This document shows positions 1 through 8,595 of a DNA stretch of 64,000 nucleotides, piece after piece. Below the pieces are notes generated by a model. That model saw nothing but the letters and a program-made list of their open reading frames with translations, was not told where the DNA came from and searched no databases. Location of the stretch: the NCBI GenBank assembly GCA_026874595.1, contig JAPPUL010000089.1:310001-374000 (forward strand). Reading direction: 5' to 3'. Each line of letters begins with the position of its first letter. The first letter of the stretch is position 1. The position numbers and the translations under genes are program-made. The stretch comes from Sipunculus nudus. Lineage: Eukaryota > Annelida > Sipuncula > Golfingiida > Sipunculidae.

Positions 1-2
1 GT

Positions 3-257
3 TTTGATTTTAAAAGATTAGCAGTTATTCTGACTTCAGTATTAGTTTATACCTTTGTAGTAGAGATTATTGGGCTTTTCTTTACCTCGTGGGTATTTTT
101 TATATTACTTGGCATATTTTATATGCCAAAAGATAATATTAGTCTGCTTAAGGCTGTGTCAAAGGTTGTGGCTATCGGCAGTATTTTTATTTTTGCATTA
201 TATGTGCTTTTTATATTAGTACTTAAAACTTCTATACCAGATGTTTTAATATTTTAA
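3..257 (+). CDS. TctB-like small membrane subunit, 3' end only
   Basis: The frame is open from the window edge to a TAA at 255-257, about 84 codons. It is very hydrophobic, with two or three predicted membrane segments (for example around LVYTFVVEIIGLFF and FIFALYVLFILVL). A tctC-type solute-binding protein fragment starts 28 bases downstream. In tripartite tricarboxylate transporters the small membrane subunit TctB commonly adjoins tctC, so I infer the C-terminal part of TctB. The family match rests on context and hydrophobicity, not on a sequence motif. Because the partner tctC is broken, this gene may itself be non-functional. Confidence 0.5.
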   Translation, partial: FDFKRLAVILTSVLVYTFVVEIIGLFFTSWVFFILLGIFYMPKDNISLLKAVSKVVAIGSIFIFALYVLFILVLKTSIPDVLIF

Positions 258-285
258 AAATATATTTTTTAGGAGAATATAAGTT

Positions 286-654
286 ATGAAAACTATAAAT
301 AGTATAAACATCATAGAAAGTATAAGCAAAACAATGTTATTATTTGTTTTTAGCTTATTTTTACTATCATGTTCTAATGAGGAGCAGAAGGAGGGGCAGG
401 AGGATAAACCGGATGAATTTCCAAGCAAGCCTATTAGTTTAGTTGTTTCATATAGTCCAGGTGGTGCAACAGATTTCCAAGCTCGTATTGTAACTATACC
501 TGCAGCTAATAAAGAGTTTTTGGGTGAACCATTTGTTATTTTAAATAAACCTGGAGCTGGCGGACAAATTGGCTGGAATTGGTTTGCGTCAAAGGCTAAA
601 GCAGATGGTTATACTTTATCTGCCTACAATTTAAATGCCCCGATTTTCTTTTAA
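286..654 (+). pseudogene. tctC-like solute-binding lipoprotein, truncated after about 120 codons
   Basis: It starts at ATG with AGGAG 13 bases upstream. A lipoprotein signal (FVFSLFLLSCSNEEQ) is followed by the N-terminal domain typical of Bug/TctC proteins: KPISLVVSYSPGGATD, then GEPFVILNKPGAGG and the region ending KADGYTLSAYNLNAPIF. Family members are about 300-330 residues long. Here the frame stops at 652-654, and from about 648 the DNA encodes a different protein in another frame. The missing two thirds indicate a deletion junction rather than a short natural protein. When intact it would have bound a carboxylate ligand in the periplasm for the TctAB transporter. Confidence 0.8.
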
Positions 655-1524
655 CAAAAGTACAAAAGGGTAGTCCTATAAGAACTGCTGTTGTTAATCC
701 TATTACTATATCTTCTATGCAGGGTGTTAAGTGGGCATATGATAAGCCTATAATAGAACCTATTTTTATTGGAGATTCTAAAAGTATTATAGATTGTGCA
801 AAAAAACTAAACTAGAATATTAGAAACTTTCATTTTTGTGAAAGTTCTGATGATAAAGATAGTGCAAATAAAGCAAAAGAGCTTGCCTCAAATGGGATTG
901 CTTTTGCCATTATGAAGGGTTATATAGATACCGGTATTTTATTAAAAAGTATTCTTAGTAAAAAAATGAATTTAGTTAAGAGTGGTATTCTGTCACACAT
1001 TTTTTTACATGACAATAGAAGGTTCTAATAAAGCTCTTATGCTTACAGACTGTGTTTTAAATGTATCTCCAAATCAAATGGTTAAAAGAGATATTTTGAG
1101 AAACGCTATCTTTTTTGCAAAAAAGCTTTCATATAAAAAGCCTAAAATAGCACTTCTTTCTGTAACAGAAAAGGTTGTAACTTCTATACCATCAAGTATA
1201 GAAGCTGATACTCTTAGCAGATGAGCAAGTGATAATATGTTAGATGCTGATGTTTATGGCCCCCTTGCTTTAGATGGTGCACTGTCAAAACAAGCTGCTT
1301 CTATTAAAAAGATAGATAATTTAGTTGCAGGTAATGCTGATATACTATTAGTACCGAATTTAGAGACAGGGAATGCTCTTTTTAAATTTATGATATATTT
1401 TTTAAGTGCTTGTGCAGCTGGCATTATACTTGGAGCAAAGGTCCCTATAATATTAAACAGTCGAGCAGGCTCTCCAGAAGCAAGTCTTGCAAGCACTGCT
1501 GTTGCTAAGATTATAAATCATTGA
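648..1524 (+). pseudogene. phosphate acetyl/butyryltransferase family pseudogene
   Basis: Conceptual reading across three frame segments gives recognisable phosphotransacetylase/phosphate butyryltransferase sequence: IRTAVVNPITISSMQGV and EPIFIGDSKSI near the start, KALMLTDCVLNVSP in the middle, and YGPLALDGALSKQA, NADILLVPNLETGN and LGAKVPIILNSRAGS at the end. Lesions seen are a TAG at 813-815, a frame change in the T run near 1000-1008, and a TGA at 1222-1224. The family interconverts acyl-CoA and acyl phosphate. No start codon of its own is visible, because the 5' end is fused to the tctC fragment. A functional protein is very unlikely. Confidence 0.82.
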
Positions 1525-1817
1525 TAAGTAGAAAGTTAAATTAGATTTTTTAATTATTAAAACTTGTCCGTATACACTCTAATTAGCACTTGCGATAAAT
1601 CACTACCTCCGAAGCTATCCTCTAGTAATAACATCTGCTATAAGAACATCTGCTATAAGAACATCTATTTACATTAGAACGTTATTTTAAAATAGTAAAA
1701 ACAATGCCTACCATATTTAATATACTTTTAGTATACTTAACTTATTAATAATAAGAGATTTATGATAGTCATTTGATGATACAACTTATTAAGGTAGTTT
1801 TATGAAGGAGTGCTAAG
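1525..1817. other. intergenic, with a short tandem repeat
   Basis: No gene is seen. A 15-base unit beginning AACATCTGCT occurs twice in tandem and then partially at about 1630-1666. The rest is AT-rich and presumably carries the promoter of the downstream membrane protein, whose ribosome site AAGGAG lies at about 1804. Confidence 0.5.
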
Positions 1818-3578
1818 ATGAGTAATAATAATGATGTTGTAAAAGATGTGGGGAGATGGCGCTGGGCGGAGATGTGGCAGACTGAAGACTGGTGGGCAAT
1901 ATGGCTTGCGTTTATCATATTAATTGCTGGTTTGGTTATATACTTGCCAGAACAAAGTAGAATAAAAGATAAGATTATTGACATTGACAAGAAGTGGGAT
2001 GCTAAAGTTAGGACAGAGCCTTTTAAGAACATAGCATGGTATGAAAAATATGATGCTAAGAGGAAGCTTAAGGCTAATAGTATATCTACAGGCAAATGGC
2101 TTAAGAAGTTTACAAGCAAGCCTTCTAAGTGGACAGCAAACCCTATAGAGGCATTTTATTTGAGTGAAGAGGAGGCTTTACGAAGGACTGAGGAGGCTAA
2201 GTTAAAGTATGCAAAAGCAAAGGTTAAGGCGGATGAGTCATTTAGCAGCGCAAAAGAGGCTGAAGGGAAAGCGCAAGCGGCTAATTTTCAAGATAACGAG
2301 TTAAATACAAATGCTGTTATGGCGATTGATAATTGGAGGAATACGGCTCATAGCAAGAAGTTTAAAAGCTTAGCAAGTAAGGCTAAGGGTATAAAGCCTT
2401 ATAATAGGATAGGCTATCTTATAGGTCTTGGAGTATTTTTTGCTCTACTATTTGGTATAGGCACAAAGATGATGGGCAAGTCCTTACGAGAGTTTCTTGT
2501 TGGCTTTACATATGTATTTATTATAGCAGTAGTTGCCTGGTTAATAAGCAATCAATCTACTATGAAGTTTTATGGAATAGGCTATGCGGCCTGGGCGATT
2601 ATAATTGGTATGATAATAAGCAACACAATAGGGACGCCTAAATGGGTTAAACCTGCAGTACAAACAGAGTTTTATATAAAAACGGGTTTAGTGTTGCTTG
2701 GAGCGAAGATATTATTTGAGAAGATACTAATAATAGGCCAGGCTGGAATATTTGTTGCATGGGTAGTAACTCCTATTGTATGGCTAGTGACTTTTTGGTT
2801 TGGACAAAAGGTTTTAAAGATGGCATCAAAGAGGTTAAACGCAACTATATGTTCGGACATGTCAGTTTGTGGAGTATCGGCAGCGATAGCTACAGCAGCA
2901 GCATGTAGGGCTAAAAAGGAGGAGTTAACTTTAGCGGTAGGACTTTCTTTGGTATTTACAGCAATTATGATGGTAGTTATGCCTGCTATTATAAAGGCAT
3001 TTTTCCCAGCAGACATGCAAATGGTTTTAGGTGGAGCATGGATGGGGGGTACTATTGATGCAACTGGAGCTGTAGCTGCAGCTGGGGCTTTCTTAGGGGA
3101 CAAAGCTTTATATGTTGCAGCAACTATAAAGATGATTCAAAATGTTCTTATAGGTGTTATAGCGTTGTTTGTTGCAATTTACTTTACAACTAAGGTTGAG
3201 GTACAAGAAACGGGACAAAAGGTTAGTGTTTTAGAGATTTGGTATAGATTTCCAAAGTTTGTAATTGGCTTTATTGTAGCTTCGATAGTATTTTCTTATT
3301 TTTATTCTGCGGCTGAATCACAAGCTACAGGGTTAGGATATTCTATGATAGATCAGGGTACAGTTAAAGGTATGAGTGATCTTTATAGGGGTTGGTTTTT
3401 CTCTCTTGCTTTTGTTAGTATAGGACTTGCAACTAACTTCCGTGAACTTAAAGAGCATTTTAAGGGTGGCAAGCCTTTTATACTATATGTTACCGGACAA
3501 AGCTTTAATCTTATTCTTACTCTTGCCGTTGCCTATCTTATGTTTTATGTAATAACAGATATAGCATCTAAAATATAG
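1818..3578 (+). CDS. YeiH-family putative sulfate exporter-type membrane protein, long form
   Basis: 586 residues with a good ribosome site (AAGGAG) before ATG. It has one N-terminal membrane segment near residues 30-45, then a hydrophilic stretch rich in Lys/Glu/Ala to about residue 190. About ten hydrophobic segments follow, matching the YeiH/UPF0324 (Cons_hypoth698) family. Landmarks are GIGYAAWAIIIGMIISN, FYIKTGLVLLGAKILFEKI, CSDMSVCGVSAAIATAAACRAKKEE and AWMGGTIDATGAVAAAGA. Ordinary YeiH proteins have about 340 residues, so the N-terminal extension is the odd part. The family is annotated as putative sulfate exporters, and the true substrate is unknown here. It is followed after 3 bases by a small membrane protein, probably translated with it. 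Confidence 0.85.
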   Translation: MSNNNDVVKDVGRWRWAEMWQTEDWWAIWLAFIILIAGLVIYLPEQSRIKDKIIDIDKKWDAKVRTEPFKNIAWYEKYDAKRKLKANSISTGKWLKKFTSKPSKWTANPIEAFYLSEEEALRRTEEAKLKYAKAKVKADESFSSAKEAEGKAQAANFQDNELNTNAVMAIDNWRNTAHSKKFKSLASKAKGIKPYNRIGYLIGLGVFFALLFGIGTKMMGKSLREFLVGFTYVFIIAVVAWLISNQSTMKFYGIGYAAWAIIIGMIISNTIGTPKWVKPAVQTEFYIKTGLVLLGAKILFEKILIIGQAGIFVAWVVTPIVWLVTFWFGQKVLKMASKRLNATICSDMSVCGVSAAIATAAACRAKKEELTLAVGLSLVFTAIMMVVMPAIIKAFFPADMQMVLGGAWMGGTIDATGAVAAAGAFLGDKALYVAATIKMIQNVLIGVIALFVAIYFTTKVEVQETGQKVSVLEIWYRFPKFVIGFIVASIVFSYFYSAAESQATGLGYSMIDQGTVKGMSDLYRGWFFSLAFVSIGLATNFRELKEHFKGGKPFILYVTGQSFNLILTLAVAYLMFYVITDIASKI

Positions 3579-3581
3579 TTA

Positions 3582-3938
3582 ATGGCAGTTCGGAAAAATA
3601 ATATTAATGATATTAAAGCAAGGTTTGCAAGACGTTCCCGAGTAAAGAAATGGGTTATATTGCTATTAATAGCAATAATTGGGGTACTTGCAATATCGTT
3701 TATACCTATTATAGGTGAGCGAATCCCGATATTATCAGATATAGTTAAGATAGCAAAAGAAAGACAGATTGATGTTGGGGCATATTTCTACACAGAGATA
3801 GAAGAGTCTTACGAGGGGGAGTATCACTTAAAGAATTCTTTTATGGCTAAGCAGGATAATAAAGTAAGTTGGTTTATAATATCTGGGATAGTAGTATGCC
3901 TAGTTATTTTATATGTAGGATATATATATTTACCTTGA
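3582..3938 (+). CDS. small membrane protein next to the YeiH-like gene
   Basis: 118 residues with two predicted membrane helices, one near residues 23-45 (VKKWVILLLIAIIGVLAIS) and one near 95-117 (WFIISGIVVCLVILYVGY). A hydrophilic loop of about 50 residues lies between them. The N terminus is basic (KARFARRSRVKK), suggesting it is cytoplasmic. The start codon lies three bases after the stop of the upstream transporter, so the two are almost certainly one transcription unit. I do not recognise the family. A partner or stabilising subunit of the transporter is an inference from position only. Confidence 0.7.
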   Translation: MAVRKNNINDIKARFARRSRVKKWVILLLIAIIGVLAISFIPIIGERIPILSDIVKIAKERQIDVGAYFYTEIEESYEGEYHLKNSFMAKQDNKVSWFIISGIVVCLVILYVGYIYLP

Positions 3939-4118
3939 TAAGGTGTTATTTATTCTAATTTGCAAATGAATAATTATATTAAGACAATCTTTTAAGCCTA
4001 AGTTACATTTGTATAAATTAATATATATAACAATTAATTCTCTTAAAGCAGCTCAAAACAAGCATATTCCTAATAAAATGTTCACTATTCATTTTCTTAA
4101 AACATTGGCAGAATTTAT

Positions 4119-5999
4119 TTACAACTTAATCTCAACTACATAAAGCAAAAATTTAGCTCTCGTATAACCAACATACAAAAGTTCATTCCGATTTTCTAAT
4201 TCCCTGTCAAATGGATGTAATACCAGAATAACTATATTAGATTCAAGTCCCTTAAATCTACGGATAGAGCATAATCGGATAAAGTTTTTGGATGTACCTT
4301 TGCCTGTTTCTGTAAGTTTAAAGTTAGCAATTTCTTTATGTTCTTTGAAAACAGACTTTGATATTGAACAATCTGTAAGTACAACAATTTCGCCATTTAA
4401 GAAATGATGTTCATTAATTAATTCTGTAACGAGTTTCCCAACCTCTTTCTGAACCTTTCTCTCTGAGTCCACCTTAAAAACATAAGGCTTGATTCCTTCA
4501 AAATTTAAAGCATTAGCAGTTTTACCTAAGTCTGTTTTAGTAGAGGCATAATCATAAATACTCTTTGTATTCCTGATATTTTTCCGAAGCTTATAAAGAT
4601 AGGGATTTACATTGTATTTTGAAATTAAATCTATAATTGGTAGTTGTTTTTTCTTCATAAAAATATTTTGGTTATCGTCATAAAAAATATATACAATCCG
4701 TTTTCGTTTATTCTCTAAGAAATGGGTAAGGCAATCGCACCAAGTCTTTTCAAAGTCCTGACCCTCATCAATTAATATAGCATCATACTTTTCAACCAAA
4801 TATGAATTATCTTCAAGAAGCGTTAACAAAGCTATTGGAACATTAAAATTAAAATATCCTTCCTTGCTTTCAGTTAATAAAGAATCAAGGAGATTGATAA
4901 GCCTAATATCCAAACCTTTGACTTCCTGTAAAACTGATTTGTCAACTCTATCAGCTGTCTCTTTATTTTGACCGGCCAGAAGTCCAATAAAACCGTTTAC
5001 TGATTTTACACCATTGTTATCAGGAAAGAGGTTTTTTGCTGATTCAAAGAATAATTCTTTCTGCTTATCATTATCGCTAATAATAGACTCTATATAATCT
5101 TCAAAAATATGATTTGAGAATGCATGAAAAGTATAAATATCAAGTTGTCCTTTTTCACCTTCAATCTTTTCAATATCCTTCGTGGCTAAGTTTTTTAGGT
5201 ATTGGCTTAACAAGCTATTGTAACATAAAAAGAGACAGTTCTTTCCCTGTTCAATTAGTTTCTTTACTTTTTTCATAGCAATCCATGTTTTGCCTGTTCC
5301 GGCTGACCCTTGAATTGCAACTCTATTTTTATCCTCAAAGATGTCTAAAAGAGAATCTTGAAAGAAATCGATTTGTTTTAATTCTTCTTGCTGTTGGCGT
5401 ACTGCAGAGCGGATTGAAAGAGGAATTTGCAGTGAAGGTTTTATCATATTATGAAACTCTTGCATGATTTTAGGATTCATGGACTTGTTGCCTTTAGAAT
5501 AGGTATTTTCGTAAAGTCTATTAATCCAATCTGGAATATTATCTAAATGATGATTAAAAAGTATATTTTCTTGAGTCATTTCAGGATGCATGTAATCTGG
5601 TACATATTTAGAATCGGGAAAACAAACTCCATATGAGGCAATTCCAGGAAAGCTAGAATCTGTACGTTTTTCAAAAAAGTCTAGTAAAAGGAACATATTG
5701 CGTCTTGCCTGATTGAAGGGGTCATTTATTTTATGTACTCCATTTTTATTTTCCGAAAACCATTGGTCATTGTGAATTGAGATTAATCCACCTTTTACTT
5801 CTAAAACTAAAAACCCTTTATCAGGATGCAAAATGAGAAAGTCAATTTCTCTTGAGGTGTTACGAGCTTCAGACCAATGAAAAGAGTGATAAACATTAAA
5901 ACTATTGTTTAATTGCATTTTCATAGCTTGAAATAATGTTTGTTCTGCATATGAAATATCGTGTGATTTGGGAAGGGTTTGGGGGTACATTTTTGCCAT
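4119..5999 (-). CDS. NERD-domain nuclease/helicase
   Basis: 626 residues. The N terminus carries a NERD-type nuclease domain (REIDFLILHPDKGFLVLEVKGG at about residues 50-71, with the D...E.K pattern). A superfamily 1 helicase follows: Walker A GSAGTGKTWIA near residue 232, Walker B DAILIDEGQDFEKTW near 410, then RRFKGLESNIVILVL and ELLYVGYTRAKFLLYV close to the C terminus. It stands alone between unrelated genes, with about 180 and 220 non-coding bases either side. NERD-helicases often occur in mobile or defence contexts, but none is visible here. A role in DNA processing or defence is an inference; the domain assignment is solid. Confidence 0.85.
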   Translation of the reverse strand: MAKMYPQTLPKSHDISYAEQTLFQAMKMQLNNSFNVYHSFHWSEARNTSREIDFLILHPDKGFLVLEVKGGLISIHNDQWFSENKNGVHKINDPFNQARRNMFLLLDFFEKRTDSSFPGIASYGVCFPDSKYVPDYMHPEMTQENILFNHHLDNIPDWINRLYENTYSKGNKSMNPKIMQEFHNMIKPSLQIPLSIRSAVRQQQEELKQIDFFQDSLLDIFEDKNRVAIQGSAGTGKTWIAMKKVKKLIEQGKNCLFLCYNSLLSQYLKNLATKDIEKIEGEKGQLDIYTFHAFSNHIFEDYIESIISDNDKQKELFFESAKNLFPDNNGVKSVNGFIGLLAGQNKETADRVDKSVLQEVKGLDIRLINLLDSLLTESKEGYFNFNVPIALLTLLEDNSYLVEKYDAILIDEGQDFEKTWCDCLTHFLENKRKRIVYIFYDDNQNIFMKKKQLPIIDLISKYNVNPYLYKLRKNIRNTKSIYDYASTKTDLGKTANALNFEGIKPYVFKVDSERKVQKEVGKLVTELINEHHFLNGEIVVLTDCSISKSVFKEHKEIANFKLTETGKGTSKNFIRLCSIRRFKGLESNIVILVLHPFDRELENRNELLYVGYTRAKFLLYVVEIKL

Positions 6000-6221
6000 A
6001 ACTTAATGATATAATTTAAGTTAAATATTGTCAATAATAAAAGATTTAGTAAAGTTAATTGTTGTTATATATCAATTAATTACTCTAGTTTTAAATAATT
6101 ATTCTATAACAGCCTTTCTAAGGTAAGATAAGAGGTAGAATACGTCTAAAACTAATATGTCGCTTTTATAGCTAAATTTATTATTTTACCTTAAATAAAA
6201 TTATAGGGTAATAAAAAAAAT

Positions 6222-7403
6222 ATGCTTCCAAAGGGATTTATTTTAAACGGGACATCTTGTGGTATAAAAAAGGGCTTACAAGCTGATATAGGTATAATTT
6301 ATTCAAAAAGTGCTTGTAGTTATGCAGGAGTTTTCACAAAGAATGCGATTAAAGCGGCACCAGTAAAGCTTTGCCAAAAGAGACTTGGTAACTTTATTCA
6401 TGGACTAGTAGTTAATAGTGGTAATGCAAACTCTTTTACAGGTAAACAAGGATTAGAAGACGCTAATGCTATGACAACTATGCTTTCTAACGAGCTTGGT
6501 TATAGCAGTAAACATTTCTTATGTTCTTCAACAGGAGTAATTGGCGAGTATCTCCCTATGGAGAACATTAAAAGAGGAATAGGAAGTCTTACGAAGCTAG
6601 TTAGGGATAATATTACTAATCATAAGAATTTTGCAAAGTCTATAATGACTACCGACACAAGAGTAAAGGAGAGTAAGTTTGAGTTTGCTCTTGGTGATAA
6701 GGCAGTTAATATCTATGGTACAGCTAAAGGCGCAGGAATGATATTTCCTAATATGGCAACAATGCTAGCATTTATTATTACAGATATTGCTATATCTGAG
6801 CATATGTTAAAAAGAGCGTTATCCGAGGTTATTGGCGATAGTTTCAATTCTATATCAGTAGATGGTGATATGAGTACTAATGATAGTGTTATAGTGCTTG
6901 CCAATGGAGAAGCTGGTAATCATATTATTACTAAGGATAATGAGGACTATCGTTTATTTAGGTCTATGTTAGGGGACTTATCCTTAGCCTTAGCTAAGGA
7001 GATTGTGCGGGATGGAGAGGGGGCAACTAAGTTTATAGAAATAGTAGTAAAGGGCGCTTTATCAAGTGATGATGCAAATAGGTGTGCGGCTCATATAGCG
7101 AATTCTCTTTTAGTAAAGACTGCTTTTTTTGGTGAGGATGCTAATTGGGGTAGATTTATATATGCAGTGGGTGCTTCAGGATGTGAGTTAATAGAGGAAA
7201 ATATTGATATTAAGATGGGTAATATTACTTTGGTTAAAGGAGGACAGAGGACTAATTTTATAGAGGAGCAAGTAGCATCATATATGAAGAGGCATGATCT
7301 TTATTTAGAAATAGACTTGAACATAGGCACTCATTCTAAAACAATGTATACTAATGACTTATCATACGATTATATAAAGATTAACGCTGACTATAGATCA
7401 TAA
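6222..7403 (+). CDS. argJ: bifunctional glutamate N-acetyltransferase / amino-acid acetyltransferase
   Basis: 393 residues, normal length for ArgJ. It transfers acetyl from N-acetylornithine to glutamate, and in bifunctional forms from acetyl-CoA, in arginine synthesis. Family landmarks are SACSYAGVFTKNAIKAAPV, VVNSGNANSFTG, CSSTGVIGEYLPM, MTTDTRVK and GTAKGAGMIFPNMATMLAF. The self-cleavage site lies between Ala179 and Thr180 in NMATMLAF, so both subunits should form. SVDGDMSTNDSV and DGEGATKFIE follow. No other arg genes are in the window. The ribosome site is weak. Confidence 0.95.
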   Translation: MLPKGFILNGTSCGIKKGLQADIGIIYSKSACSYAGVFTKNAIKAAPVKLCQKRLGNFIHGLVVNSGNANSFTGKQGLEDANAMTTMLSNELGYSSKHFLCSSTGVIGEYLPMENIKRGIGSLTKLVRDNITNHKNFAKSIMTTDTRVKESKFEFALGDKAVNIYGTAKGAGMIFPNMATMLAFIITDIAISEHMLKRALSEVIGDSFNSISVDGDMSTNDSVIVLANGEAGNHIITKDNEDYRLFRSMLGDLSLALAKEIVRDGEGATKFIEIVVKGALSSDDANRCAAHIANSLLVKTAFFGEDANWGRFIYAVGASGCELIEENIDIKMGNITLVKGGQRTNFIEEQVASYMKRHDLYLEIDLNIGTHSKTMYTNDLSYDYIKINADYRS

Positions 7404-7436
7404 TTCTATTCTAGAGTCGTTTTTTAATAAAGCTAT

Positions 7437-8438
7437 TTAGTCCATACTGATTGCGACTTTGCCTATATGTTTTCCTTCTTTGAAATAACTATGAGCTTCA
7501 TTTACTTCGTTGAAATTAAATACTTTGTCTACCAACGGCTTTATCCGTCCAGCTTCTACCCATTTAGATACTTGTCTTAAAATCCTGCCATGCTCTTCTC
7601 TTCCTTTGCTTGTATATAGAGGTAATAACATGAATGTTGCGTGTAATGACGCTGCTTTTGCATGGAGTATCGAAAGGTCTACCACTGCCCCTCGGGCTAT
7701 TATAGTTACCACTGTCCCACGTATCTTTACCGCCTCAAGACAAAGACTTATATTCTCACCTCCCACTGTGTCAAGCACAAGAGTAAATCCCATCCCGCCC
7801 GTAAGACGTCTTACGTATTCTCTAACGCTCTCCTCTTTATACATTATAACTTCATCCGCTCCAAGAGACAAAGCTATCTCTTTCTTCTCCTTTGTCGATA
7901 CCGTCGTGTATACCTTTGTATCCAGTGTCTTTGCCATCTGTATCGCTATATGTCCAACCCCCCCACAACCTCCATGGATTAATATATTCTCTTTAGGTTC
8001 CAAACCCTTATCCATTAAAGATTCATAAGATGTTATGCCTACAAGGGGTAATGTTGCTGCCTCAATAAAATTTATATTCTTTGGCTTTAGAGATATTAAA
8101 CGTGCATCTGCAAGCATATACTCTGACAAAGCTCCAGGTTCATTATAACAGCCACCTGCACAGCCGTATACCTCATCTCCTGCCTTGAAATCGCTAACCC
8201 CGTCGCCTACCTCATCAATCACTCCTGATACATCTCCATGTAATACTGCTGGTAAGGGCGGCGCTATAACAGGTATGCCAAGAGCCTTTATCTTTACATC
8301 TATAGGATTTATACTTGTTGCCTTAACCTTTATTATGACATAGCCTGCTTTGCATTTTGGTCGCTCTTTCCTTATAAGCTTAAACTCTGAGTCTTCTCCG
8401 TACTTTTCAACTACCTGTACCAGCATTGTATCTGACAT
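7437..8438 (-). CDS. MDR-family zinc-independent-type oxidoreductase (quinone oxidoreductase-like)
   Basis: 333 residues of the medium-chain dehydrogenase/reductase fold. The GroES-like N-terminal half contains GYVIIKVKATSINPIDVKI and VLHGDVSGVIDEVGDGV. The Rossmann half contains the nucleotide-binding IHGGCGGVGHIAIQMAK, then LGADEVIMYKEES and VLDTVGGENI. No structural zinc cysteine cluster is obvious, which fits the quinone oxidoreductase/YhdH-like side of the family. AGGAGG lies 9 bases before ATG. It probably reduces a carbonyl, enone or quinone with NADPH; the substrate cannot be read from sequence. It converges with argJ, with 33 bases between stops. Confidence 0.85.
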   Translation of the reverse strand: MSDTMLVQVVEKYGEDSEFKLIRKERPKCKAGYVIIKVKATSINPIDVKIKALGIPVIAPPLPAVLHGDVSGVIDEVGDGVSDFKAGDEVYGCAGGCYNEPGALSEYMLADARLISLKPKNINFIEAATLPLVGITSYESLMDKGLEPKENILIHGGCGGVGHIAIQMAKTLDTKVYTTVSTKEKKEIALSLGADEVIMYKEESVREYVRRLTGGMGFTLVLDTVGGENISLCLEAVKIRGTVVTIIARGAVVDLSILHAKAASLHATFMLLPLYTSKGREEHGRILRQVSKWVEAGRIKPLVDKVFNFNEVNEAHSYFKEGKHIGKVAISMD

Positions 8439-8595
8439 CTTTATTCTCCTCCTTTTAATTAACCCTACTCTTTGCCAACTTTGTGTAATATAATATTTAT
8501 AACCAATCTAATAATAACTACTTTTTAATTTTTAATTGCTTCTATTTTTCCTTCCATTTTCCTTCCGTTGCCTCCTATTTCCTTACTCCCTTCTC

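Noticed and set aside
286-654. Complete short tctC protein
   Set aside because: Family members are about 300 residues; sequence of a different family begins at the stop, so it is a truncated copy.
650-1524. Alternative genetic code (TGA or TAG read through)
   Set aside because: TGG is used for Trp throughout, many intact genes end with TGA or TAG, and the prfB frameshift depends on TGA being a stop. The pseudogene also has a frame change.
7510-8028. Plus-strand frames over the MDR oxidoreductase
   Set aside because: Shadows of a well-supported minus-strand gene.
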